64,000 nt of DNA. Origin: Mycetohabitans sp. B8 (GTDB taxonomy: Bacteria; Pseudomonadota; Gammaproteobacteria; Burkholderiales; Burkholderiaceae). Shown here one piece after another: positions 1 to 7,575 of this stretch. Below the pieces are notes generated by a model. The model worked only from the letters and a program-made list of their open reading frames with translations. It did not search any database and was not told the origin of the DNA. Positions within the stretch are counted from its first letter, which is position 1. Every line of letters begins with the position of its first letter. The stretch covers positions 1 to 64,000 of the forward strand of contig NZ_JAHLKR010000005.1 in NCBI RefSeq assembly GCF_021991875.1, written 5' to 3'. Position numbers and translations under genes: made by a program.

Positions 1-2
1 CG

Positions 3-481
3 GCCGGTTGGCAAGACGCGGCGATGGATGAAACCGCCTCGCACGATGAGCGGATGAGCCAGCCGACGGGGCAGAAAAAACCATCGCGCTGGGATGTGAA
101 GCCGGCCGGTTGGCAAGACGCGGCGATGGATGAAACCGCCTCGCACGATGAGCGGATGAGCCAGCCGACAGGGCAGAAAAAACCATCACGCTGGGATGTG
201 AAGCCGGCCGGTTGGCAAGACGCGGCGATGGATGAAACCGCCTCGCACGATGAGCGGATGAGCCAGCCGACAGGGCAGAAAAAACCATCGCGCTGGGATG
301 TAAAGCCAGCCGATTGGCAAGACGCGCCGATGGACGAAACCGCTTCGTACGATGAGCGGATGAGCCAGCCGACAGGGCAGAAAAAACCGTCGCGCTGGGA
401 TGTAAAGCCAGCCGATTGGCAAGACGCGGCGATGGACGAAACCGCATCGCACGATGAGCGGTTGAGCCAGCCGACGGGGCG
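3..481 (+). repeat. 102-bp tandem repeats (34-residue units) in the adhesin passenger
   Basis: Unit starts lie at 24, 126, 228, 330 and 432, exactly 102 bp apart. Four units are complete, the fifth breaks off near 481, and the end of a further unit is visible upstream of 24. Units differ by a few substitutions. Each complete unit contains QKKPSRWDVKP followed by a second Trp (GW or DW). The array continues past the left window edge, so the copy number is unknown. Confidence 0.95.
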
Positions 482-3400
482 GACATCGCGATTAGGGATG
501 AAGTCATCCACGCTCGGTTTGGATACGCAAGATAAGCTGACTCCGGAAGGGGATTGGAGACAGCGAGTGGACGTGGCGGCAGGAACACCAACGGATGTTG
601 GCGTACGAAGAGAAAAACGGCGGCGCAAGAGGTCTCAGTCGGTCCCAATAAATTTGCCAAGTGAGCCTTCGTCAAGGGAGGCAGACCGTTTGGTGAAAAG
701 GAAGCGACCGGCGAATGAACTGCTATCAGTCATAGACTCACAAAATGTCAATGTAAAGACCAGTGGCCCGCAGAAGGACGCAGCTAATCAAATCGACGTA
801 GAGGGATTGCACCCATCGCATACGGGAAAGGATCATGCCGACGACAGCCATGCGTCGTTATCTAGCATGCAAGGAGCTAACCGGGTACGCCAGCGGTCTC
901 GGTCGCTACCAGCGCTCGGGTTGGAACAACACGGTTTGCAAGCTGATACGCCGCTGTTCGTTCCTGTGCACATGTCTGACGACGGGAATCCGGATGGCGT
1001 GCAACAGATAGGAACGCACGAATTGGCCTGGCATCAATCGCCGTTTACCAATGTGCCGCCGATCACTGTCTCCGGCATAGAGGTTAACGTCGTAGATAAC
1101 AAGGTTGCTGTGTTGCATGACGCGAGTGGCAATACGCACACTCCAATCCTCGGAACTAATCATTCCGCCCTTGAGAAGGGAAGCAAAGAACAAGGGACGT
1201 TGGCCTCGTATGAGGAGCCTATGCCACCGTATATTGTGGACAAGGATGACGATGGATGGCAAAGCGGCCTATCCTCGTCAAGGGAGATGAAGCCATCCAC
1301 GCTTGGTTCGGATACGCAAGGTAAGCTGACTCCGGAAGGGGATTGGAGACAGCGAGTGGACGTGGCGGCAGGAACACCAACGGATGTTGGCGTACGAAGA
1401 GAAAAACGGCGACGCAAGAGGTCTCAGTCGGTCCCCATAAATTTGCCAAGTGAGCCTTCGTCAAGGGAGGCAGGCCGTTTGGTGAAAAGGAAGCGACCGG
1501 CGAATGAACTGCTATCAGTCATAGACTCACAAAATGTCAATGTAAAGACCAGTGGCCCGCAGAAGGACGCAGCTAATCAAATCGACGTAGAAGGATTGCA
1601 CCCATCGCATACGGGAAAGGATCATGCCGACGACAGCCATGCGCCGTTATCTAGCATGCAAGGAGCTAACCGGGTACGCCAGCGGTCTCGGTCGCTACCA
1701 GCGCTCGGGTTGGAACAACACGGTTTGCAAGCTGATACGCCGCTGTTCGTTCCTGTGCACATGTCTGACGACGGGAATCCGGATGGCGTGCAACAGATAG
1801 GAACGCATGAATTGGCCTGGCATCAATCGCCGTTTACCAATGTGCCGCCGATCACTGTCTCCGGCATAGAGGTTAACGTCGTAGATAACAAGGTTGCTGT
1901 GTTGCATGACGCGAGTGGCAATACGCACACTCCAATCCTCGGAACTAATCATTCCGCCCTTGAGAAGGGAAGCAAAGAACAAGGGACGCTGGCCTCGTAT
2001 GATGAGCCTGTGCCACCGTATATTGTGGACAAGGATGAGGATGAATGGCAAAGTAGCCCAGCCCTATCAGGGGGGAGGGATGTTGGGCAGGCGAGTGAAT
2101 CGCCGGTTCACCAGGAGCGGCCAGCTGGCCAAGATGTGATCGCCACGATGCCGGCGGAACACCCGGCCTTGCCTCGAAGCAGCGCGTCAACGATGAGCGA
2201 TGCCGGTGCCAATCCGGAGGGATCGGATGGTACGCATGTTTTGGCTATCTCCAGAAATGCCGATAACTTGGATGGGGATGTCGGTGCAGATTCGGTTTCT
2301 GTCAGTCAAGCCGCTGTAATGGCGAAGACGGATAATGAAAAGCAGTCTCAAGTAGGCGAGAACATCCCTGAACCGGTCGCCCGCAATTCCTCAAGTGTTT
2401 CCAATAGCGTGCAGGCCGATCAACATCCAAACTCTGAGCCGACGAAAATGACGTCCTTGACACGGCCCAGCCCAAGTACGGCAGCCGCTACGTCCCGTGA
2501 CGCTGTCCCCGAACAAGACCTGGCCCAGACCCCGAAGGCCAGTTCGCCCGCCGTCGTACAGCAGATGAGGGTTGAACCGGCGAGTGAACTGCCGGTTCAA
2601 CAGGCGCAGCCAACCGAGCATGATGCGAGTGCCACAACGTCGGCACACTCGGCCTCGCGCCGAAGCAGCGCGTCAACAATGAGCGATGCCGGTGCCAGTA
2701 TCGACAGTAAGCCAACACAGTCCGCTGACGAGACCCGCACTCAGCCCTTGGCCCAGACCTCGGAGGCCAGTTCGTCTCCTGCCTTGACAGCGGTTGACAA
2801 GATGCAAGGTGTTGCACCAGGCAACAGGGGCGGATCTGATTCGGCAGAGTTGCTGCAGCAGGCGCAGCCAGCCGGCCATGATGCGAGCGCCACAACGTCG
2901 GCACACTCGGCCTCGCGCCGAAGCAGCGCGTCAACGATAAGCGATGCTGGTGCCAGTATCGACAACAAGTCAACACAGCCCGCTGGCGAGACCCGCACTC
3001 AGCCCTTGGCCCAGACCTCGGAGGCCAGTTCGTCTCCTGCCTTGACAGCGGTTGACAAGATGCAAGACGTTGCACCGGGCAATAGGGGAAGATCCAAATC
3101 GGCAGTGTTGCTGCATCAGCAGCCCCAAGTGGCGAAGCGGTTGCGATCCAGTAGTGAAGACCGACGCAGATCGGACGGCCTGGATGCAGCAGGCTTGGAG
3201 GACAGTATATGGCAAAGCCGCCCATCCCCGTCAAGGGAGATGGAGGTTGGGCAGGTGCCGGCGGAACACCCGGCCTTGCCTCGAAGCCGCACGTCAACGA
3301 TAAGCGATGCCGGTGCCAGTATCGACAGTAAGCCAACACAGTCCGCTGACGAGACCCGCACCCAGCTTCTGGCCCAAACCCCGGAGGCCAGTTTGTCCCC

Positions 3401-4838
3401 TGCCTTGACAGCGGCGGGCAAGATGCAAGACGTTGCACCGGGCAATAGGAGTGGATCTGACTCGGCAGAGTTGCTGCAGCAGGCGCAGCTAGCCGGCCAA
3501 GACGCGAGCGCCACAATGTCGGCACACTCGGCCTCGCGCCGAAGCCGCACGTCAACAATGAGCGATGCCGGTGCCAGTATCGACAGTAAGCCAACACAGT
3601 CCGTTGAAGAGACCCGCACTCAGCCCTTGGCCCAGACCTCGGAGGCCAGTTCGTCCCCTGCCTTGACAGCGGTTGACAAGATGCAAGGTGTTGCACCAGG
3701 CAACAGGGGCGGATCTGACTCGGCAGAGTTGCTGCAGCAGGCACAGCCAGCCGGCCATGATGCGAGCGCCACAACGTCGGCACGCCCGGCCTCGCGCCGA
3801 AGCAGCACGTCAACGATGAGCGATGCCGGTGCCAGTATCGACAGTGAGCCAACACAGTCCGCTGGCGAGACCCGCACTCAGCCCTTGGCCCAGACCTCGG
3901 AGGCCAGTTCGTCCCCTGCCTTGACAGCGGTTGACAAGGTGCAAGGTGTTGGACCGGGCAATAGGAGTGGATCTGACGGGGCAGAGTTGCTGCAGCAGGC
4001 GCAGCCAGCCGGCCAAGACGCGAGCGCCACAATGTTGGCACACTCGGCCTCACGCCGAAGCAGCACGTCAACAATGAGCGATGCCGGTGCCAGTCTGGAG
4101 GGATCGGATGGTACGCATGTTTTGGCTATCTCCAGAAATGCCGATAACTTGGACGGGGATGTCGGTGCAGATTCGGTTTCTGTCAGTCAAGCCGCTGTAA
4201 TGGCGAAGACGGATAATGAAAAGCAGTCTCAAGTAGGCGAGAACATCCCTGAACCGGTCGCCCGCAATTCCTCAAGTGTTTCCAATAGTGTGCAGGCCGA
4301 TCAACATCCAAACTCTGAGCCGACGAAAATGACGTCCTTGACACGGCCCAGCCCAAGTACGGCAGCCGCTACGTCACGTGACGCTGTCCCCGAACAAGAT
4401 GTGCTTCATGGGTGGTTGCGCGAGGCGATCGCGGCAGAGTTGCCGTCGGTCATGACCGAGCAACTCGGTATGAGCGTCGACGAAACCCGCGTATCAGTCG
4501 GCACGCCTGGCCAAGAGCGCAAGATCACGCATGTCGCACGCGGCACGGAACCGACTGATGCAGTCAACAAAGCTCAGTTGGACGAAGCCGTTGCGCGTGT
4601 CGATCGCGACGCGTCAGCAGGCATTGCAGCGGCAATGGCGGTGGCGGGATTGCCACAACCGACGTTGCCTGGGAAGAGTCTGGCGGCGTTTGCGGGTGCA
4701 ACATACCGCGGCCAGTATGGCGCTGCGCTTGGCATATCGCACGTCACACCGAATAATCGCTGGGTGTTCAAGCTCGCCGCAAACGCGAACGGTCGCGGTT
4801 ATTTTGGAGCCGTTGCGTCAGGAGGATTCCAATGGTGA
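3..4838 (+). CDS. Trimeric autotransporter adhesin (YadA-anchor), 5' end outside window
   Basis: The reading frame is open from the window edge and already inside a repeat, so the true start and any signal peptide lie upstream; about 1,610 residues are visible. The last ~90 residues match the YadA-type membrane anchor (Pfam YadA_anchor family): a short helical segment (NKAQLDEAVARVDRD), then beta strands ending in aromatic W (GGFQW). Such anchors trimerise into a 12-stranded outer membrane barrel and export the passenger. The passenger is odd: no YadA head or coiled-coil stalk repeats are recognisable. Instead there are 34-residue repeats (nt 3-481), two 263-residue repeats (498-2075), 86-residue Ser/Ala/Thr-rich repeats (2649-4095) and a ~100-residue module present twice. 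It looks largely disordered and carries clusters such as KRRRKR and VKRKRP. The DNA is visibly less GC-rich than the flanking core genes. The anchor call is firm; the role in adhesion or host contact is inferred. Confidence 0.85.
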   Translation, partial: AGWQDAAMDETASHDERMSQPTGQKKPSRWDVKPAGWQDAAMDETASHDERMSQPTGQKKPSRWDVKPAGWQDAAMDETASHDERMSQPTGQKKPSRWDVKPADWQDAPMDETASYDERMSQPTGQKKPSRWDVKPADWQDAAMDETASHDERLSQPTGRTSRLGMKSSTLGLDTQDKLTPEGDWRQRVDVAAGTPTDVGVRREKRRRKRSQSVPINLPSEPSSREADRLVKRKRPANELLSVIDSQNVNVKTSGPQKDAANQIDVEGLHPSHTGKDHADDSHASLSSMQGANRVRQRSRSLPALGLEQHGLQADTPLFVPVHMSDDGNPDGVQQIGTHELAWHQSPFTNVPPITVSGIEVNVVDNKVAVLHDASGNTHTPILGTNHSALEKGSKEQGTLASYEEPMPPYIVDKDDDGWQSGLSSSREMKPSTLGSDTQGKLTPEGDWRQRVDVAAGTPTDVGVRREKRRRKRSQSVPINLPSEPSSREAGRLVKRKRPANELLSVIDSQNVNVKTSGPQKDAANQIDVEGLHPSHTGKDHADDSHAPLSSMQGANRVRQRSRSLPALGLEQHGLQADTPLFVPVHMSDDGNPDGVQQIGTHELAWHQSPFTNVPPITVSGIEVNVVDNKVAVLHDASGNTHTPILGTNHSALEKGSKEQGTLASYDEPVPPYIVDKDEDEWQSSPALSGGRDVGQASESPVHQERPAGQDVIATMPAEHPALPRSSASTMSDAGANPEGSDGTHVLAISRNADNLDGDVGADSVSVSQAAVMAKTDNEKQSQVGENIPEPVARNSSSVSNSVQADQHPNSEPTKMTSLTRPSPSTAAATSRDAVPEQDLAQTPKASSPAVVQQMRVEPASELPVQQAQPTEHDASATTSAHSASRRSSASTMSDAGASIDSKPTQSADETRTQPLAQTSEASSSPALTAVDKMQGVAPGNRGGSDSAELLQQAQPAGHDASATTSAHSASRRSSASTISDAGASIDNKSTQPAGETRTQPLAQTSEASSSPALTAVDKMQDVAPGNRGRSKSAVLLHQQPQVAKRLRSSSEDRRRSDGLDAAGLEDSIWQSRPSPSREMEVGQVPAEHPALPRSRTSTISDAGASIDSKPTQSADETRTQLLAQTPEASLSPALTAAGKMQDVAPGNRSGSDSAELLQQAQLAGQDASATMSAHSASRRSRTSTMSDAGASIDSKPTQSVEETRTQPLAQTSEASSSPALTAVDKMQGVAPGNRGGSDSAELLQQAQPAGHDASATTSARPASRRSSTSTMSDAGASIDSEPTQSAGETRTQPLAQTSEASSSPALTAVDKVQGVGPGNRSGSDGAELLQQAQPAGQDASATMLAHSASRRSSTSTMSDAGASLEGSDGTHVLAISRNADNLDGDVGADSVSVSQAAVMAKTDNEKQSQVGENIPEPVARNSSSVSNSVQADQHPNSEPTKMTSLTRPSPSTAAATSRDAVPEQDVLHGWLREAIAAELPSVMTEQLGMSVDETRVSVGTPGQERKITHVARGTEPTDAVNKAQLDEAVARVDRDASAGIAAAMAVAGLPQPTLPGKSLAAFAGATYRGQYGAALGISHVTPNNRWVFKLAANANGRGYFGAVASGGFQW
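498..2075 (+). repeat. Two tandem 789-bp (263-residue) near-identical repeats
   Basis: Copy 1 spans about 498-1286 and copy 2 about 1287-2075. Corresponding positions are exactly 789 bp apart and only scattered substitutions separate them, mostly near the ends. Each copy encodes basic clusters (RREKRRRKRSQS at 606 and 1395; LVKRKRP at 690 and 1479), an RQRSRSLPAL segment and a more hydrophobic stretch. The in-frame length and high identity imply recent duplication or ongoing gene conversion. Confidence 0.95.
2216..2518 (+). repeat. Dispersed 303-bp module, copy 1
   Basis: This segment, starting with the codons for EGSDGTHVLAISRN, recurs almost unchanged 1,881 bp downstream at 4097-4399. The two copies bracket the 86-residue repeat array. 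Recombination between them would delete or expand the array while keeping the frame. Confidence 0.92.
2649..4095 (+). repeat. 258-bp (86-residue) repeat array in the adhesin passenger
   Basis: Unit starts lie at 2649, 2907, 3270, 3528, 3786 and 4044, spaced 258 bp apart except after the second unit. There the spacing is 363 bp because a unique segment encoding KRLRSSSEDRRRS interrupts the array. The last unit is truncated. Each unit encodes a motif like SRRSSASTMSDAGAS followed by a Gln-rich LLQQAQPAG element. Confidence 0.93.
4097..4399 (+). repeat. Dispersed 303-bp module, copy 2
   Basis: Near-identical partner of 2216-2518. It immediately precedes the C-terminal region that leads into the YadA-type anchor. 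Confidence 0.92.
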
Positions 4839-4957
4839 TAGGTCTTCCTTAGCAGTTCGCGTTTTTGCAATGCGGCACTGACGTTGCAGAATCGGATGTA
4901 AGGCGACATTCGGTAGTTGTGCGTAAGCACTTCGTCATTCGGAACAGCATAAGCCAA

Positions 4958-4991
4958 GTGCGAATGCTTCAGCAGAGGCATTCGCACGTTT
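4958..4991 (+). terminator. Hairpin downstream of the adhesin gene
   Basis: A perfect 10-bp inverted repeat (GTGCGAATGC, 4958-4967, with GCATTCGCAC, 4978-4987) encloses a 10-nt loop and is followed by GTTTA. It lies about 120 bp past the adhesin stop. The T run is short, so this is only a candidate intrinsic terminator. I see no gene in 4839-5123. Confidence 0.45.
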
Positions 4992-5123
4992 AAGCATGAC
5001 TATGCAACGCACATTGCCGCGCATGGTTCGTCGACTAAAAATTTCTGACAAAATGAGCCACTAGGACTGCCAACCTGCATCGTGTTTAGTTAACCGCATC
5101 GTTACTTTGCTAGCGATGAGATC

Positions 5124-5425
5124 ATGGCTAAACCGTTACTTAATGATGAACTGTGGTTGCTGATCCAACCGCTTCTGCCACCACCCATACCGTGCCGGGT
5201 GCGCTACGCCATTGAAAGCCGCTCGACAATCACGCCGTGTTGACCGGCATTCTATTCGTGCTGCGCACTGGCACTGCCTAGGAAATGCTTGCACAGGAAG
5301 CGGGGGACGGCTCGGGTATGAGCCGTTGGCGTCGGCTGCGCGATTGGCAGCAGGCAGGCATCTAGAATCAGCTGCATGAGGCGCTTCTGGCGACGCTTCG
5401 AGCCGCCGATCGTATCAACTGGCCG
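5124..5425 (+). pseudogene. Decayed IS5/IS427-type transposase, N-terminal fragment
   Basis: Starting at ATG 5124, the frame reads MAKPLLNDELWLLIQPLLPPP, the usual N-terminus of IS427-group (IS5 family, DUF4096) transposases. After a shift the text continues as LTGILFVLRTGTA, then GSGMSRWRRLRDWQQAGI, then LHEALLATLRAADRINW. At least one frameshift and two in-frame stops (TAG near 5280 and 5364) break it. The DDE catalytic part is missing after about 5425, and I could not identify terminal inverted repeats. It is a dead remnant marking past IS insertion next to the adhesin gene. Confidence 0.8.
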
Positions 5426-5707
5426 CCATGCATCGGAGTTGGCCGCCCGTTATCCATTGTCGATGGCCTCGCCGCCCGCGCGCAACGTCCTGAACAGCAG
5501 TCTCGCCAACGTGCAAAGCCTGCGCGCAAGCGAGACCGAGCCGCATCTGGAGATCCACTCGGTCGATGCGGTGGCACGAGGCATTGCAAACGGCATAATG
5601 GTGCATCTTCGGGGGCAATGCCGGTTGAGGAGACCATCTAAAGCGATTGTCCGAGAGCGCCGTTGCGGCTAGCATGCCATTTTTAGCACGATCATTCGAA
5701 ATCAATC
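5426..5707. other. Unassigned stretch between IS remnant and fadD
   Basis: Short open frames exist on both strands, but none has a recognisable product or a convincing ribosome binding site. It may hold further eroded mobile-element sequence. The promoter of fadD should be here, but I see no clear -35/-10 pair. Confidence 0.4.
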
Positions 5708-5721
5708 GGAGGAGGTGCCGC

Positions 5722-7398
5722 ATGGAACGCATCTGGCTTAAATCGTATCCCGCCGGCGTGCCAGCGGATATCGATCCGTCGATCTATGCGTCGGTGACGC
5801 TGCTGCTCGAGGAGAGCTTTGGCCAATTTGCTGAGCGGCCAGCGTTTGCCTGCATGGGGCAGGTGTTGACCTACGGGGAATTGGATCGGCTGTCTCGAGC
5901 ATTGGCCGCCTATTTGCAACGCAAGGGTTTGGCCAAGGGCGCCCGCGTCGCAGTGATGATGCCGAACGTGTTGCAGTATCCTGTTGCAATCGCGGCCGTG
6001 TTGCGGGCCGGATATGTGATGGTCAACGTCAACCCACTCTACACGCCGCGCGAGCTAGAACACCAGCTGCGTGACAGTGGCGCACAGGCAATCATCCTCC
6101 TCGAGAATTTTGCGACGACGCTGCAGGCGGCCTTGCCCAACACCGATGTCAAGCACGTTATTGTGGCCGCGGTGGGCGATCTGATGGGCGTGAAGGGCTG
6201 CGTGATCAATTGGGTCGTGCGGCATGTGAAAAAGATGGTGCCGGCCTGGTCGCTGCCGGGATCAGTGCGCTTCAACGAGGCGCTCGCGCAGGGCAAGCGA
6301 GGCACGTTTCGCCCCGTGCAGCAAGGACCGGATGATGTCGCCTTTCTGCAATATACCGGAGGCACGACGGGTATCGCGAAGGGGGCGACGCTGCTGCATC
6401 GGAACATCGTGGCGAACGTACTGCAATCGGAAGTTTGGCTCAATCCGGCGCGCAGCGCGCATGCAGAACTCACGCAATTTACTACAGTGATCGCGCTTCC
6501 ACTGTATCACGTCTATGCGTTGACTGTCTGCGCACTGCTGACGGTGCGTACCGGCGGGCTCGGTGTATTGATTCCAAACCCGCGCGATATTGCCGGTACG
6601 ATCAAGCAGTTGAAAGGGTACGCGGTCAGTACGTTTCCCGCGGTCAATACGCTGTACAACGCGCTGCTCAATCATCCCGACTTCGGCAAGCTGGACTTTT
6701 CTAAACTGGTGGTGGCTAACGCGGGAGGGATGGCCGTTCAGGAGGCGGTGGCGAAGCGGTGGTACGACATGACCGGCGCGCCGATCGTCGAAGGCTATGG
6801 TTTATCCGAGACGTCACCTTGCGTGACGTGCAACCCGACGACCTCGACCGAGTATACGGGCACGATCGGTTTGCCGTTGCCATCTACCGAAGTGTCGATC
6901 CGTGACGACGAGGGCAACGAGTTGCCGCTGGGGCAGCCCGGCGAGATCTGCATTCGCGGCCCGCAGGTCATGGCCGGCTATTGGAACCGCCCGAATGAGA
7001 CGGCTAACGTGATGACGGCGGATGGTTTCTTCAAGTCCGGCGACGTCGGCCTGATCGACGAACGTGGTTACGTGAAAATCGTCGACCGCAAGAAGGACAT
7101 GATCCTGGTGTCGGGCTTCAATGTCTATCCGAACGAGGTCGAGGACGTGGTTGCGCAGATGCCGGGCGTCTATGAAGTTGCCGCGGTGGGCGTGGCGGAC
7201 CCGCATTCCGGTGAGGCGGTGAAGCTGTTCATTGTGAAGAAAGACCCAGCGCTCACCGAGCAGGCTGTTATCGCGTTCTGTAGGGGGCGCCTGGCTGGCT
7301 ATAAGCGTCCGAAAGCAGTCGAGTTCAGGGCTGAACTGCCGAAAACGAACGTCGGCAAGATTCTACGGCGCGAGCTGCGCGACGCGCCTCGACATTGA
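5722..7398 (+). CDS. fadD: Long-chain-fatty-acid--CoA ligase
   Basis: Acyl-CoA synthetase of the AMP-forming adenylate family: activates long-chain fatty acids to acyl-CoA using ATP, at the inner membrane, for beta-oxidation or lipid synthesis. The P-loop-like signature YTGGTTGIAKGA lies at about residue 211. The VEGYGLSETSP motif and the FACS signature region (GDVGLIDERGYVKIVDRKKD) follow, and the C-terminal lysine segment (KTNVGKILRREL) is present. The ATG at 5722 is preferred because GGAGGAGG (5708-5715) sits 6 nt before it, giving 558 residues, close to the 561 of E. coli FadD. The open frame extends upstream to 5647 without support. It stands alone, convergent with the porin. Confidence 0.93.
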   Translation: MERIWLKSYPAGVPADIDPSIYASVTLLLEESFGQFAERPAFACMGQVLTYGELDRLSRALAAYLQRKGLAKGARVAVMMPNVLQYPVAIAAVLRAGYVMVNVNPLYTPRELEHQLRDSGAQAIILLENFATTLQAALPNTDVKHVIVAAVGDLMGVKGCVINWVVRHVKKMVPAWSLPGSVRFNEALAQGKRGTFRPVQQGPDDVAFLQYTGGTTGIAKGATLLHRNIVANVLQSEVWLNPARSAHAELTQFTTVIALPLYHVYALTVCALLTVRTGGLGVLIPNPRDIAGTIKQLKGYAVSTFPAVNTLYNALLNHPDFGKLDFSKLVVANAGGMAVQEAVAKRWYDMTGAPIVEGYGLSETSPCVTCNPTTSTEYTGTIGLPLPSTEVSIRDDEGNELPLGQPGEICIRGPQVMAGYWNRPNETANVMTADGFFKSGDVGLIDERGYVKIVDRKKDMILVSGFNVYPNEVEDVVAQMPGVYEVAAVGVADPHSGEAVKLFIVKKDPALTEQAVIAFCRGRLAGYKRPKAVEFRAELPKTNVGKILRRELRDAPRH

Positions 7399-7499
7399 GC
7401 GTGCCCTGACATTAAGTTTGCTGGGACGGTGAGTTCTGAGTTCGCCGAGACGTTGAGCGTGCCCCAACGCTGAGCTAGCTGCGATGTCGAACCTGACGT
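7391..7499. repeat. Degenerate 17-bp tandem repeat array at the 3' end of fadD
   Basis: Units start at 7391, 7408, 7425, 7449, 7466 and 7483. All are 17 bp except the third (24 bp). The consensus resembles GACRTTGAGCGTGCCC, and two units share the exact 12-mer TTGAGCGTGCCC (7395, 7453). The first unit contains the fadD stop codon. Units are diverged, so the array is old. Confidence 0.6.
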
Positions 7500-7521
7500 G
7501 ATATCAGCGTGGCAGCGCATT

Positions 7522-7551
7522 AAAAAAGGCGCCCGAAGGCGCCTTTAAAGG
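7522..7551 (-). terminator. Intrinsic terminator between convergent fadD and porin
   Basis: The stem AAAGGCGCC/GGCGCCTTT (7525-7533 with 7538-7546) has a 4-nt loop, which reads UUCG on the minus strand. On the minus strand the stem is followed by six T residues, so it fits the porin transcript best. An A run on one side and T run on the other may make it bidirectional. Confidence 0.85.
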
Positions 7552-7575
7552 TTACAACCTTTTTAAAGCGTGTTA

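Noticed and set aside
3-481. Regular direct repeats that could suggest a CRISPR array
   Set aside because: The 102-bp units abut without unique spacers and encode protein in frame.
2488-4074. 528-codon open frame on the minus strand
   Set aside because: Antisense shadow of the periodic repeats in the autotransporter; the repeat unit keeps the opposite frame open. Cys/Pro/Arg-rich with no domain.
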